64,000 nucleotides of DNA from Streptomyces sp. LUP30. GTDB lineage: Bacteria > Actinomycetota > Actinomycetes > Streptomycetales > Streptomycetaceae. The position numbers and the translations under genes are program-made. Of this stretch, positions 42,278 to 50,944 are shown piece after piece. Within the stretch, counting starts at the first letter, position 1; every line of letters starts with the position of its first letter. The stretch lies in NCBI RefSeq assembly GCF_001746365.1, contig NZ_MJAJ01000015.1, positions 85,596-149,595 of the forward strand, in the 5' to 3' direction. Below the pieces are notes generated by a model. That model saw only the letters and a list, made by a program, of their open reading frames with translations, was not told where the DNA came from and did no database searches.

Positions 42278-44893
42278 ATGACGACTCCCGCGAGCTCCGG
42301 TACCGGCCCAGGCCAGACCCCCGGCCCGTCCGGCGGCCCCACCGAGAACTCCATGCGGCGCGCTCTCAAACGGGCCCGGGACGGCGTCGCCCTCGACGTC
42401 GGCGAGGCGGCCGTGCTGCTCCAGGCGCGCGGCGAGGCTCTGCGGGACCTCGCCGCCTCCGCCGCCCGGGTGCGGGACGCCGGTCTGGAGGCGGCCGGCC
42501 GGCCCGGCGTCATCACGTACTCGAAGAGCGTCTTCATCCCCCTCACCCGGCTGTGCCGGGACAAGTGCCACTACTGCACCTTCGTGACCGTCCCCGGCAA
42601 GCTCCGCCGCGCCGGACACGGGATGTTCATGTCGCCCGACGAGGTCCTCGACATCGCCCGCAAGGGAGCGGCCCTCGGCTGCAAGGAAGCCCTCATCACC
42701 CTCGGCGACAAGCCGGAGGAGCGATGGCCCGAGGCCCGGGAATGGCTCGACGCGCACGGGTACGACGACACCATCGCCTACGTCCGCGCCGTCTCCATCC
42801 GCATCCTGGAGGAGACGGGGCTGCTCCCGCACCTCAACCCGGGCGTGATGTCCTGGACCGACTTCCAGCGGCTGAAGCCCGTCGCGCCCAGCATGGGCAT
42901 GATGCTGGAGACCACCGCGACCCGGCTGTGGTCCGAGCCCGGCGGCCCGCACCACGGCTCCCCGGACAAGGAGCCCGCCGTCCGCCTGCGCGTCCTGGAG
43001 GACGCCGGCCGCTCCTCCGTCCCCTTCACCTCCGGGCTCCTGATCGGCATCGGCGAGACCTACGAGGAGCGGGCCGAGTCGCTGTTCGCGCTGCGCAAGG
43101 TCTCCCGCGCCTACCACGGGATCCAGGAGCTGATCATCCAGAACTTCCGCGCCAAGCCGGACACCGCGATGCGCGGGATGCCGGACGCGGAACTCGACGA
43201 ACTCGTCGCCACCGTCGCCGTCGCCCGCCACATCATGGGCCCCTCCGCCTGCCTCCAGGCCCCGCCCAACCTCGTCGACAGCGAGTACGGGCGGCTGATC
43301 GGCGCCGGCGTCGACGACTGGGGCGGGGTGTCCCCGCTCACCATCGACCACGTCAACCCCGAGCGGCCCTGGCCGCAGATCGAGGAGCTCGCCGGGAAGT
43401 CCGCGGCGGCCGGCTTCGAACTGCGCGAACGGCTCTGCGTGTACCCGGAGTTCGTGGGCCGCGGCGAGCCCTGGCTGGACCCGCGGCTGCTCCCGCACGT
43501 GCGCGCCCTGGCCGACCCGGAGACGGGACTCGCCCTGCCGGACGCCGTCGTCGAGGGCCGCCCCTGGCAGGAGCCGGAGGAGGTGTTCGTGCCGTCCGGC
43601 CGTACCGACCTGCACCGCACCATCGACACCGAGGGCCGCACCTCCGACCGGCGCGACGACTTCGACGAGGTGTACGGCGACTGGGCCGCCCTGCGCGAGG
43701 CCGCCGCACCCGGCATGGCGCCCGAGCGCATCGACACCGACGTGCGCCAGGCCCTCGCGACGGCCGCCGACGACCCGACGAAGCTCACCGACGACGAGGC
43801 GCTCGCCCTGCTCCACGCGGACGGCCCGGCCCTGGACGCTCTGACCCGCATCGCGGACGACGTCCGCCGCGCCGCCGTCGGCGACGACGTCACGTACATC
43901 GTCACCAGGAACATCAACTTCACCAACGTCTGCTACACGGGCTGCCGTTTCTGCGCCTTCGCGCAGCGCCGCACCGACGCCGACGCCTACACCCTCTCCC
44001 TCGACCAGGTCGCCGACCGCGCGCAGCAGGCGTGGGAGCTGGGCGCGGTGGAGGTCTGCATGCAGGGCGGCATCCACCCGGACCTGCCCGGCACGGCCTA
44101 CTTCGACATCGCGAAGGCGGTGAAGGAGCGCGTCCCCGGCATGCATGTGCACGCCTTCTCGCCGATGGAGGTGGTCAACGGCGCGACCCGCACCGGCCTG
44201 TCGATCCGCGAGTGGCTGATCGCGGCGAAGGAGGCGGGGCTCGACTCCATCCCCGGCACGGCGGCGGAGATCCTGGACGACGAGGTCCGCTGGGTGCTGA
44301 CCAAGGGCAAGCTGCCGACGGCGACCTGGATCGAGGTCGTCACGACGGCGCACGAGGTCGGGATCCGGTCGTCCTCGACGATGATGTACGGCCACGTCGA
44401 CCAGCCCCGCCACTGGCTGGGTCATCTGCGGACCCTCGCCGGCATCCAGCAACGCACCGGCGGCTTCACGGAGTTCGTCACCCTGCCCTTCATCCACACC
44501 AACGCGCCGGTGTACCTGGCGGGCATCTCCCGTCCCGGCCCGACCATGCGGGACAACAGGGCGGTGACGGCGATGGCCCGGCTCCTGCTGCACCCCCACA
44601 TCCCCAACATCCAGACCAGCTGGGTCAAACTCGGCACCGAGGGCGCCGCGGAGATGCTCCGCTCGGGCGCCAACGACCTGGGCGGCACGCTGATGGAGGA
44701 GACCATCTCGCGGATGGCGGGCTCGTCGTACGGCTCCTACAAGTCGGTCAAGGACCTGATCGCGGTCGCGGACGCGGCGGGCCGCCCGGCGAGGCCGCGT
44801 ACGACGCTGTACGGCGCGGTGTCCGAGGAGCGGCGGCGGGCGGCCGCGGCGTCCGACGGGCATCTGCCGGAACTGCTGCCGGTGCTGGACTGA
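42278..44893 (+). CDS. fbiC: Bifunctional FO synthase FbiC (CofG-CofH fusion)
   Basis: 871 residues, full length. Two radical-SAM modules: N-terminal CofG-like with CxxxCxxC at Cys93/97/100 (CRDKCHYC) and C-terminal CofH-like with Cys552/556/559 (CYTGCRFC). It joins tyrosine and 5-amino-6-ribitylaminouracil into FO, the chromophore of coenzyme F420, using two SAM-derived radicals. The F420 users in this window (LLM and Ddn families) depend on it. Standalone gene with a short upstream region and no regulon operator, so probably constitutive. Confidence 0.97.
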   Translation: MTTPASSGTGPGQTPGPSGGPTENSMRRALKRARDGVALDVGEAAVLLQARGEALRDLAASAARVRDAGLEAAGRPGVITYSKSVFIPLTRLCRDKCHYCTFVTVPGKLRRAGHGMFMSPDEVLDIARKGAALGCKEALITLGDKPEERWPEAREWLDAHGYDDTIAYVRAVSIRILEETGLLPHLNPGVMSWTDFQRLKPVAPSMGMMLETTATRLWSEPGGPHHGSPDKEPAVRLRVLEDAGRSSVPFTSGLLIGIGETYEERAESLFALRKVSRAYHGIQELIIQNFRAKPDTAMRGMPDAELDELVATVAVARHIMGPSACLQAPPNLVDSEYGRLIGAGVDDWGGVSPLTIDHVNPERPWPQIEELAGKSAAAGFELRERLCVYPEFVGRGEPWLDPRLLPHVRALADPETGLALPDAVVEGRPWQEPEEVFVPSGRTDLHRTIDTEGRTSDRRDDFDEVYGDWAALREAAAPGMAPERIDTDVRQALATAADDPTKLTDDEALALLHADGPALDALTRIADDVRRAAVGDDVTYIVTRNINFTNVCYTGCRFCAFAQRRTDADAYTLSLDQVADRAQQAWELGAVEVCMQGGIHPDLPGTAYFDIAKAVKERVPGMHVHAFSPMEVVNGATRTGLSIREWLIAAKEAGLDSIPGTAAEILDDEVRWVLTKGKLPTATWIEVVTTAHEVGIRSSSTMMYGHVDQPRHWLGHLRTLAGIQQRTGGFTEFVTLPFIHTNAPVYLAGISRPGPTMRDNRAVTAMARLLLHPHIPNIQTSWVKLGTEGAAEMLRSGANDLGGTLMEETISRMAGSSYGSYKSVKDLIAVADAAGRPARPRTTLYGAVSEERRRAAAASDGHLPELLPVLD

Positions 44894-44970
44894 GGGACAG
44901 CCCTACAGGATCCCCACAGTACGATGATCGGACCCCTCGTGGTCGTGGGGTCCCGTAGCTGAGGAGATGC

Positions 44971-45555
44971 GTGCCCGTGCCTGCCCGACGGCTTCCCTCC
45001 TGGGTCTGGGTCACCGGCCTGACCGCCGGTGCGATCGCCGCGGTCGTCGCGCTGACGGCGCAGGCCGAGAGCGGCCCGCACCCGACGGCCTCGGCGGTGA
45101 AGAGCCCCCACGCCTCGGCGTCCGCGGGCGCCAAGCCGTCGGCCGCGCCGAAGCCGTCGGCTCCCTCGCAGGCCCGGGTGCCGGAGAAGTCGGGCGCCGG
45201 CCGCCGGGTCGTCTACTCGCTGGGACAGCACCGCGTCTGGCTGGTCGACGCGGACGACACGGCCCGCCGCACCTTCGCGGTCTGGCCCGGCACGGTGAAC
45301 CCGGCCGTCGGCAGCTACACGGTGTCGGTGCGCAAGGACGCCGTCACCGGCTCCGACGGCGTGGCGATCGAGCACGTCGTGTACTTCTCCGCCGCGTCGG
45401 GTGTGAACATCGCGTTCTCCAACGCCGTCGACGGCTCCTCCCCGCCCCCGGCCGCCGCCGGCGCGCAGACCGGCGGCATCCGGATGGCGAAGGCGGACGG
45501 CACGGCGCTGTGGGCCTTCGGCGAGACGGGGACGAAGGTCAGGGTCGTCGACTAG
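44971..45555 (+). CDS. L,D-transpeptidase-like exported protein, probably catalytically inactive
   Basis: 194 residues from GTG (GAGGAG upstream). One N-terminal membrane/signal segment (WVWVTGLTAGAIAAVVALTA), an Ala/Ser/Pro/Lys-rich linker to about residue 75, then a YkuD-like domain (VVYSLGQHRVWLVD; GTVNPAVGSYTVSVR). At the place of the catalytic SHGCIRM motif it reads QTGGIRM, so the His and nucleophilic Cys are missing. It may bind peptidoglycan or be regulatory. It converges on the DUF2165 gene with 9 bp between stops. Confidence 0.78.
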   Translation: MPVPARRLPSWVWVTGLTAGAIAAVVALTAQAESGPHPTASAVKSPHASASAGAKPSAAPKPSAPSQARVPEKSGAGRRVVYSLGQHRVWLVDADDTARRTFAVWPGTVNPAVGSYTVSVRKDAVTGSDGVAIEHVVYFSAASGVNIAFSNAVDGSSPPPAAAGAQTGGIRMAKADGTALWAFGETGTKVRVVD

Positions 45556-45564
45556 GGCCCACGC

Positions 45565-46149
45565 TCACGGACGGGCGCCGTCCTGCGTGGTCGTCCCGGT
45601 CACCCCGGTCGCCCCGGTCGTCCCCGTCACCCCGGTCGTCCCCGTGGTCCCGGACGGCAGGTGGTTGACGATCAGCACGACCCCGGCGAAGAGGAACGCC
45701 CGGGTCGCCGCGTCCAGTCCGTTCCACGTCTTCGACTGCCACATCGCGAACCACTCGCCGCCGATCGCGATGAACCCGGCGCCGAACAGCAGCATCACCA
45801 TGACCAGCCCGTACGTGGACACCGTACGGGCGCGTATGTCGTCCCGCCGGGCCCAGAACCACGTCCCGGCGGCCAGCACCAGCCCGGCGAGGGTCTCCCA
45901 CACGATGATCGCGACGTAGGCGGCGTCCTGAAGGCCCCTGTCCGTCACCGCCCGCCACATCAGGTCGTCGTCCTTGAAGGTGTCGTCCATCGCCAGGACA
46001 TGACGCACGAACTGCTGGTTCGTGCCGAAGTCGGTGATGTTGCCGAACGCGACGAGCAGCAGGTAGAGGGCGACCGTCCCGGTGAGCAGGGCGGCGGTGA
46101 GGGGGAGCACACCTGAGGCGTGCGCGCGGCGCGCGATGGGGGTGGTCAT
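45565..46149 (-). CDS. DUF2165 small integral membrane protein with Gly-x-Thr tail
   Basis: 194 residues, about four membrane segments (LPLTAALLTGTVALYLLLVAF; AYVAIIVWETLAGLVLAAG; YGLVMVMLLFGAGFIAIG; AFLFAGVVLIVNHLP). NITDFGTNQQFVRHVLAMDDTF is typical of DUF2165. Function unknown. Unusual end: after the last segment comes a collagen-like triplet tail GTTGTTGVTGTTGATGVTG, from a nine-base repeat (45595-45655), probably disordered. Confidence 0.82.
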   Translation of the reverse strand: MTTPIARRAHASGVLPLTAALLTGTVALYLLLVAFGNITDFGTNQQFVRHVLAMDDTFKDDDLMWRAVTDRGLQDAAYVAIIVWETLAGLVLAAGTWFWARRDDIRARTVSTYGLVMVMLLFGAGFIAIGGEWFAMWQSKTWNGLDAATRAFLFAGVVLIVNHLPSGTTGTTGVTGTTGATGVTGTTTQDGARP

Positions 46150-46235
46150 GCGGGCTCCCTACCCCACCAGGTCTCCATGACCCCTCCACCCGACCGTCCC
46201 CACCCGGGGCGGGAACCCGGGAGCGTTCGATTACA

Positions 46236-47396
46236 GTGACGGACGTCGTACGTACGGACGGTGCCCGGGAGGACTTGGTGGGTGCGACTGCCGGGCCCGT
46301 CTGGGGCCGCGCCGAACAACAGGACTTCCGCAGCCGGGTGCGCGGCGCGCTGCTCGGCGCGGCCGTCGGGGACGCGCTGGGCGCGCCCGTCGACGGGCTG
46401 GACATCGAGGAGATCCGGCAGGGACACGGGCCCGAGGGCGTCGTGGACCTGGCCCCCGCCTACGGGCGGCGCGGCGCGGTCAGCCATCTCACCCAGCTGA
46501 CCCTCTTCACGATGGACGGCCTGATCCGCGCCCAGGTCCGGAGGGACACCGGCGCCTGGCATCCGCCGACCGACCTGCACCGCGCGTATCTGCGATGGGC
46601 CTCGACCCAGCGCGACTGGGGCCCCGACCTGCGCCGCAAGGACAACGGCTGGCTCGCCCTGGAGGAGTGGCTCTACGTCCGCCGCGATCCGACCCGGGCC
46701 CTGCTGCTCGGGCTGGGCGACGAGGTGATGGGCACGCTCGACTCGCCCAAGAGCCCCGACGCGGCCGGTCCCGAGGTCGTGCCGCGCTCGGTGCCGTTCG
46801 GGCTGCTCGTCGGCTGGGATCCGCAGCTCGTCGCGCAACTGGCCGTCGAGTGCGCGGCCCAGACTCACGGTCACCCCACGGCAGGTCTGTCGGCGGGCGC
46901 GTACGCGGTCACCGTGCATGCGCTGGCCCGCGGCGAGAGCCTGGACGGCGCGGTGCAGCGGGCGCTGGCCCTGCTGTCCGCCCGGCCGGGGCACGAGCCG
47001 GTGTCGGAGGCGTTGCAGCACGCGCTGGGCGCGGTGCGGCAGGGGCTCCCCGGCCCGGCGAGGGTGGAGGAGCTGGCGGCGGCGGGGACCGCGGAGGCGG
47101 TGCTGTCCGGCGCCGTCTACTGCGCCCTCGTCGCGCAGGACGTCCGGCACGGGCTGCGGCTCGCGGTGAACCACGGCGCGCCCTCGGCGTCGACCGCGGC
47201 CGTGGCCGGCGGTCTCCTGGGAGCGATGCACGGCGAGACGGCCCTCCCGCCGGCCTGGCTGGCCGAGCTGGAGGGCCGTCCCACGATGCTGGAGCTGGCC
47301 GACGACTTCGCCATGGAGATGACCCAGGGACCGGCGCTCCACAACCCCGCCGGGGCGTCACCCGGCTGGCTGACCCGGTACCCCCGCGAGGCCTGA
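46236..47396 (+). CDS. ADP-ribosylglycohydrolase family protein
   Basis: 386 residues from GTG. DraG/ARH-like helical fold: RVRGALLGAAVGDALGAPVDG (about 35-55, metal-binding region), TQLTLFTMDGLIRA (place of the TD-T metal motif, here TQLTLFTMD), and the late NHGAPSASTAAVAGGLLGAMHG, matching the GxSDSTAAIxGxLxGA metal loop with SAS for SDS. It would remove ADP-ribose from protein, nucleic acid or small molecules. Changes at metal ligands may reduce activity. Next to the symporter but on the opposite strand. Confidence 0.85.
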   Translation: MTDVVRTDGAREDLVGATAGPVWGRAEQQDFRSRVRGALLGAAVGDALGAPVDGLDIEEIRQGHGPEGVVDLAPAYGRRGAVSHLTQLTLFTMDGLIRAQVRRDTGAWHPPTDLHRAYLRWASTQRDWGPDLRRKDNGWLALEEWLYVRRDPTRALLLGLGDEVMGTLDSPKSPDAAGPEVVPRSVPFGLLVGWDPQLVAQLAVECAAQTHGHPTAGLSAGAYAVTVHALARGESLDGAVQRALALLSARPGHEPVSEALQHALGAVRQGLPGPARVEELAAAGTAEAVLSGAVYCALVAQDVRHGLRLAVNHGAPSASTAAVAGGLLGAMHGETALPPAWLAELEGRPTMLELADDFAMEMTQGPALHNPAGASPGWLTRYPREA

Positions 47397-47434
47397 CGAC
47401 GGGCGACGGGCGACGGGCCCGCGGTCGGCGGCGG

Positions 47435-49003
47435 TCAGTCCTTCGCCGCTGTGGAGACCTCGTCCCGGGGGCCGGGGAGGGGAGCGGTGGCCGAAGCGCC
47501 GCCGCTCCCGTCCGTGTTGATGGTCTCGATGACCGCGAGCCGCTCCGGGGTGTCCTCGGGCTTCAGGAAGCCGATGAGGATGTAGAGGACCAGCGACACG
47601 GCGAGCGGGATCGACACCTGGTACTGCAGCGGCACTCCGCCGTCGACGTTCCAGTTGATCGGGTAGTTGACCAGCCAGAAGGCCAGCAGACCCATCGACC
47701 AGCTGGTCAGCGCCGCCGTCGGGCCGGAGCGGCGGAAGGGGCGCAACAGGCCCAGCATCATCGGGATGGCCATCGGCCCCATCAGGCCGGCCACCCACTT
47801 GATGACGACGGTGATGATGTCCTTGAACGCGGGGGAGTTGACCTGGGTCGCCGCCGCCATGGACAGCCCCAGGAAGACGACCGTCGTCACGCGCGCCGCG
47901 ATCAGCCCCGACTGCTGGTTCCACTCGCGCGCCCTGGCCCAGATGACCGGCGCGCAGTCCCGGGTGAAGACGGCGGCGATGGCGTTGGCGTCGGACGAGC
48001 ACATGGCCATCGTGTGGGAGAAGAACCCGACGATGACGAGCCCCAACAGGCCGTGCGGCAGCAGCTGTTCGGTCATCAGGGCGTAGGAGTCGGAGCCGTC
48101 GGGCTTGTTGGACGTCACGAGCAGCGGTGACATCCACATCGGGTAGAACAGCACCAGCGGCCAGACCAGCCACAGCACCGCCGACAGCCGCGCCGACCTC
48201 TCGGCCTCCTTGGGGCCGGCCGTGGCCATGTACCGCTGGGCCTGGTTGAGCATCCCGCCGTTGTACTCGAAGAGCTTGATGAAGAGGAACGCGAGCAGGA
48301 ACACCGTGCCGTACTGGGCGACCAGCGGCTTGTCGTGTCCCTGGAGCGCGGGCTCGTGCCAGGCCCCCGTCACGCCGATCCCCTTGTCGTTGAGCTTCAG
48401 CACGACGGCGATCAGCATGGCCACACCGGCCAGCAACTGGATGACGAACTGGCCGAGTTCGGTCAGCGCGTCCGCCCACAGGCCGCCGATCGTGCAGTAG
48501 ACCGCGGTGATCGCGCCGGTGATGAGGATGCCCTGGTTGAGGGAGAGCCCGGTGAACACGGACAACAGGGTCGCGATGGCGGCCCACTTGGCCCCCACGT
48601 CGACGATCTTCAGCAGCATCCCGGACCAGGCGAGGGCCTGCTGGGTCTTGAGGTCGTAGCGGTTCTTCAGGTACTCCAGCGGGGAGGCCACCCGGAGCCG
48701 GGAACGCAGCCGGTTGATGCGCGGCGCGAACAGCTTCGAGCCGATCGCGATGCCGAGGGCGATCGGGAAGGACCAGGTGACGAACGAGGTGACGCCGTAG
48801 GTGTAGGCGATGCCCGCGTAGCCGGTGAACATCACCGCGCTGTAGCCCGACATGTGGTGCGAGATGCCGGACAGCCACCAGGGCATCTTGCCGCCGGCGG
48901 TGAAGAAGTCGCTCACGTCGTCCACGCGCTTGTGCGACCAGGCGCCGATGGCGACCATCACGCCGAAATAGCCGATGAGCACGGCCCAGTCGAGACCGTT
49001 CAT
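47435..49003 (-). CDS. Sodium:solute symporter family protein
   Basis: 522 residues from the ATG at 49003, which has GGGAGGG 6 bp upstream; earlier GTG/ATG codons at 49048-49076 add an unconserved tail. About 13 membrane segments. SSS motifs: DWAVLIGYFGVMVAIGAW, DFFTAGGKMPWWLSGIS (family signature), GLWADALTELGQFVIQLLAG. Na+-driven uptake of a sugar, amino acid or organic acid; substrate not predictable. Transcribed next to the SDR at 49142, but no regulon site is linked to it. Confidence 0.92.
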   Translation of the reverse strand: MNGLDWAVLIGYFGVMVAIGAWSHKRVDDVSDFFTAGGKMPWWLSGISHHMSGYSAVMFTGYAGIAYTYGVTSFVTWSFPIALGIAIGSKLFAPRINRLRSRLRVASPLEYLKNRYDLKTQQALAWSGMLLKIVDVGAKWAAIATLLSVFTGLSLNQGILITGAITAVYCTIGGLWADALTELGQFVIQLLAGVAMLIAVVLKLNDKGIGVTGAWHEPALQGHDKPLVAQYGTVFLLAFLFIKLFEYNGGMLNQAQRYMATAGPKEAERSARLSAVLWLVWPLVLFYPMWMSPLLVTSNKPDGSDSYALMTEQLLPHGLLGLVIVGFFSHTMAMCSSDANAIAAVFTRDCAPVIWARAREWNQQSGLIAARVTTVVFLGLSMAAATQVNSPAFKDIITVVIKWVAGLMGPMAIPMMLGLLRPFRRSGPTAALTSWSMGLLAFWLVNYPINWNVDGGVPLQYQVSIPLAVSLVLYILIGFLKPEDTPERLAVIETINTDGSGGASATAPLPGPRDEVSTAAKD

Positions 49004-49125
49004 GTGCGCCCTCCCGTGGTTCAGCCCGGCGTTCAGCCCGGCGCTCATCGTGGGCGCTGTCGCGTGAACACGACAAGTAACCGACGAGTCAAAGGGAGGT
49101 AAAAGAATTCGGTATGGTGTCCTGC

Positions 49126-49141
49126 GTTCACCTATATGAAC
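49126..49141. promoter_or_regulatory. Short palindrome in A+T-rich gap upstream of symporter
   Basis: GTTCA-CCTATA-TGAAC, 5-bp arms, in the only clearly A+T-rich stretch nearby (49085-49141). It touches the SDR stop codon. It may be a local operator or promoter part for the symporter gene; weak evidence. Confidence 0.3.
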
Positions 49142-49927
49142 TCAACGCATCAGCTCCCCGGCGTTGACCAGCAAAGACTGTCCGGTGATCGCCCGTGCCC
49201 GGTCCGAGGCCAGGAACACCGCGGCGTCCGCCACATCCCCGTCCGTGGCCAGCTCGGGCAGCGCCATCCGCTCGGTGAGCCGCCCGAGCACCTCCTCCTC
49301 CGGCACCCCCTCGGTGTGCGCGGTGAACTGCACGTACGCCTGCACCGGCGGCCCCCACATCCACCCCGGCAACACGGTGTTGACCCGGATCCGGTGCGGA
49401 CCGAGCTCGCGCGCGAGGGAGTACATGGCGCTGGTCAGCGCCCCCTTGGAGGCCGCGTACGCCGCCTGCCGCACCTGTGAGGGGGCCGCCACCGCGGACT
49501 GCGTCCCGATGAACACGACCGAACCGCCGCCGGCCTTCAGTCCCGGCAGGCACGCCCGGGTCATCCGCAGGCTGCCCAGCAGGTTCACGTCGATCACCGA
49601 CTGCCAGGTGGCGAAGTCGGCGTCCTCGATCCCGCCGAAGTAGGAGTCCCAGGCCGCCACGTGCACCACGGCGTCGATCCCCCCGAACCGCTCCCGCGCC
49701 AGCCCCGCCAGCGCCTCGCACTGGGCCTCGTCGGTGACGTCGGTGGCCCGGTACGCCGTGCGCGCCCCCGCGGGGTCGATCTCGGCCGCGCTCTTCGCGA
49801 GGTTCGCCTCGGTCCGCGCCCCGAGCACGGCGTTCCCGCCGTCCCGCACGACCGCGGCGGCGACCTGGTGGCCGAGCCCGGCGCCCACCCCCGAGACGAC
49901 GACGGTCCGGCCGTTGAGCAGTGACAT
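49142..49927 (-). CDS. SDR family oxidoreductase
   Basis: 261 residues; GGGAGG before the ATG. GVGAGLGHQVA in place of the TGxxxGIG loop, NAVLGARTEANL, VVHVAAWDSYFGG (an unusual version of the NNAG motif), FIGTQSAVAAPSQVRQAAYAASKGAL (YAASK), PGWMWGPPVQAYV and ITGQSLLVNAGE. Members of this SDR subgroup occur in sterol and cyclic-compound catabolic loci. Divergent from the EthD-like gene with one perfect operator between them, so both are likely in the regulon. It lies ~9 kb from the main catabolic operons. Confidence 0.9.
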   Translation of the reverse strand: MSLLNGRTVVVSGVGAGLGHQVAAAVVRDGGNAVLGARTEANLAKSAAEIDPAGARTAYRATDVTDEAQCEALAGLARERFGGIDAVVHVAAWDSYFGGIEDADFATWQSVIDVNLLGSLRMTRACLPGLKAGGGSVVFIGTQSAVAAPSQVRQAAYAASKGALTSAMYSLARELGPHRIRVNTVLPGWMWGPPVQAYVQFTAHTEGVPEEEVLGRLTERMALPELATDGDVADAAVFLASDRARAITGQSLLVNAGELMR

Positions 49928-49955
49928 CGGGACCTCCCTGACCCTGGCGCATTGT

Positions 49956-49970
49956 CTGACGGAGCGTCAG
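49956..49970. promoter_or_regulatory. TetR-type operator, perfect (site 12)
   Basis: CTGAC GGAGC GTCAG, centred between two divergent starts (28 bp to the SDR start, 34 bp to the rightward gene). A single site for two promoters. Confidence 0.85.
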
Positions 49971-50004
49971 AGTATGGGCCAGCCGCCGAGGAAGGGGAAG
50001 ACGC

Positions 50005-50844
50005 GTGAGCGACGAGACCCGCAGCGAGACGTACGCCGAACTGGCCGCCACAGGCCCCTACGGGGTCCGCCCCGGCCACGCCCTGATCACCATGGTCGAA
50101 CCGCATCCCGGCCACGAGTACGCCTACAACCGCTGGTACGAGGACGACCACTACTACGCCGGCGCGATGGCGATGCCCTGGATGTACTCGGGCCGCAGAT
50201 GGGTGGCCACCCGCGATCTCCAACTCCTGCGGTACCCCGAGAAGTCGGCGATCGCCCAGCCCGTCACCGCCGGCTGCTACCTCTCCACCTACTGGATCAC
50301 CGACGGCCGCTACGACGACCACATGAAGTGGACGGTCGCCATCAACAAGCGCCTCAACCGCGACGCCCGCGTCTACCAGGACCGCACCCACGTCTTCACG
50401 GCCTTCCAGGACCACGAGGCGACCGTCTACCGGGACGGCGCGGCGGGACCGCGCGACTTCCACGCCCTGGACCACCCGTACGCCGGTCTCGTGGTCGAGG
50501 TGATCGACGCCGACTCGAGCGCCCAGCGCGCCGAACTCCTGGAGTGGCTGCGCGCCCGCCACCTCCCCCGGCAGGTGGCCGGTTCCCCGACGGCCATGGT
50601 CACCGTCTTCCGGCCCACCCCCCTGCCCGGCGACCGCATGACCTACGTGAGGCAGGTCGAGGGCGTCGACACCCGGCTGACCCTGCTGTGGTTCCTGGAG
50701 AAGGACCCGAGGGACTGCTGGGACGAGCACTTCACCGGCCTGGAGAAGACGGTGGCCGAGTCGGGCCTGGGCCGGGTGGAGCTGGTCGCCCCCTTCATCC
50801 CGACGGTACCGGGCACCGACCGGTACGTGGACCGGCTCCGCTGA
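50005..50844 (+). CDS. Uncharacterised protein, EthD-like dimeric alpha/beta-barrel candidate
   Basis: 279 residues from GTG. Not clearly recognised. Two ferredoxin-like halves seem present: HALITMVEPHPGHEYAYNRWYEDDHY (the NRWYEDDH stretch resembles EthD/NIPSNAP/stress-response alpha-beta-barrel proteins, where a His and Tyr line the pocket), and later HPYAGLVVEVIDADSSAQ ... WLRARHLPRQVAGSPTAMVTVF. Such folds act in side roles of catabolism, such as small-molecule isomerases, lyases or monooxygenase partners. The operator puts it in the regulon with the divergent SDR. Confidence 0.75.
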   Translation: MSDETRSETYAELAATGPYGVRPGHALITMVEPHPGHEYAYNRWYEDDHYYAGAMAMPWMYSGRRWVATRDLQLLRYPEKSAIAQPVTAGCYLSTYWITDGRYDDHMKWTVAINKRLNRDARVYQDRTHVFTAFQDHEATVYRDGAAGPRDFHALDHPYAGLVVEVIDADSSAQRAELLEWLRARHLPRQVAGSPTAMVTVFRPTPLPGDRMTYVRQVEGVDTRLTLLWFLEKDPRDCWDEHFTGLEKTVAESGLGRVELVAPFIPTVPGTDRYVDRLR

Positions 50845-50848
50845 CCAG

Positions 50849-50944
50849 GGCGGTCAGGCGATCACGGCGGTCAGACGATCACGGCGGTCACGGCGGCTCG
50901 GGCGGTCACGGCGGCTCGGGCGGTCAGGGCGGGTAGGGCGGTCA
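50849..50944. repeat. Minisatellite of ~17-18-bp GGCGGTCA units between convergent genes
   Basis: The 8-mer GGCGGTCA starts at 50849, 50866, 50883, 50901, 50919 and 50937. Units are about 17-18 bp and drift from GGCGGTCAGGCGATCAC to GGCGGTCACGGCGGCTCG. It fills the gap between the EthD-like gene and the membrane protein gene; the last unit contains the latter's stop codon. Confidence 0.75.
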
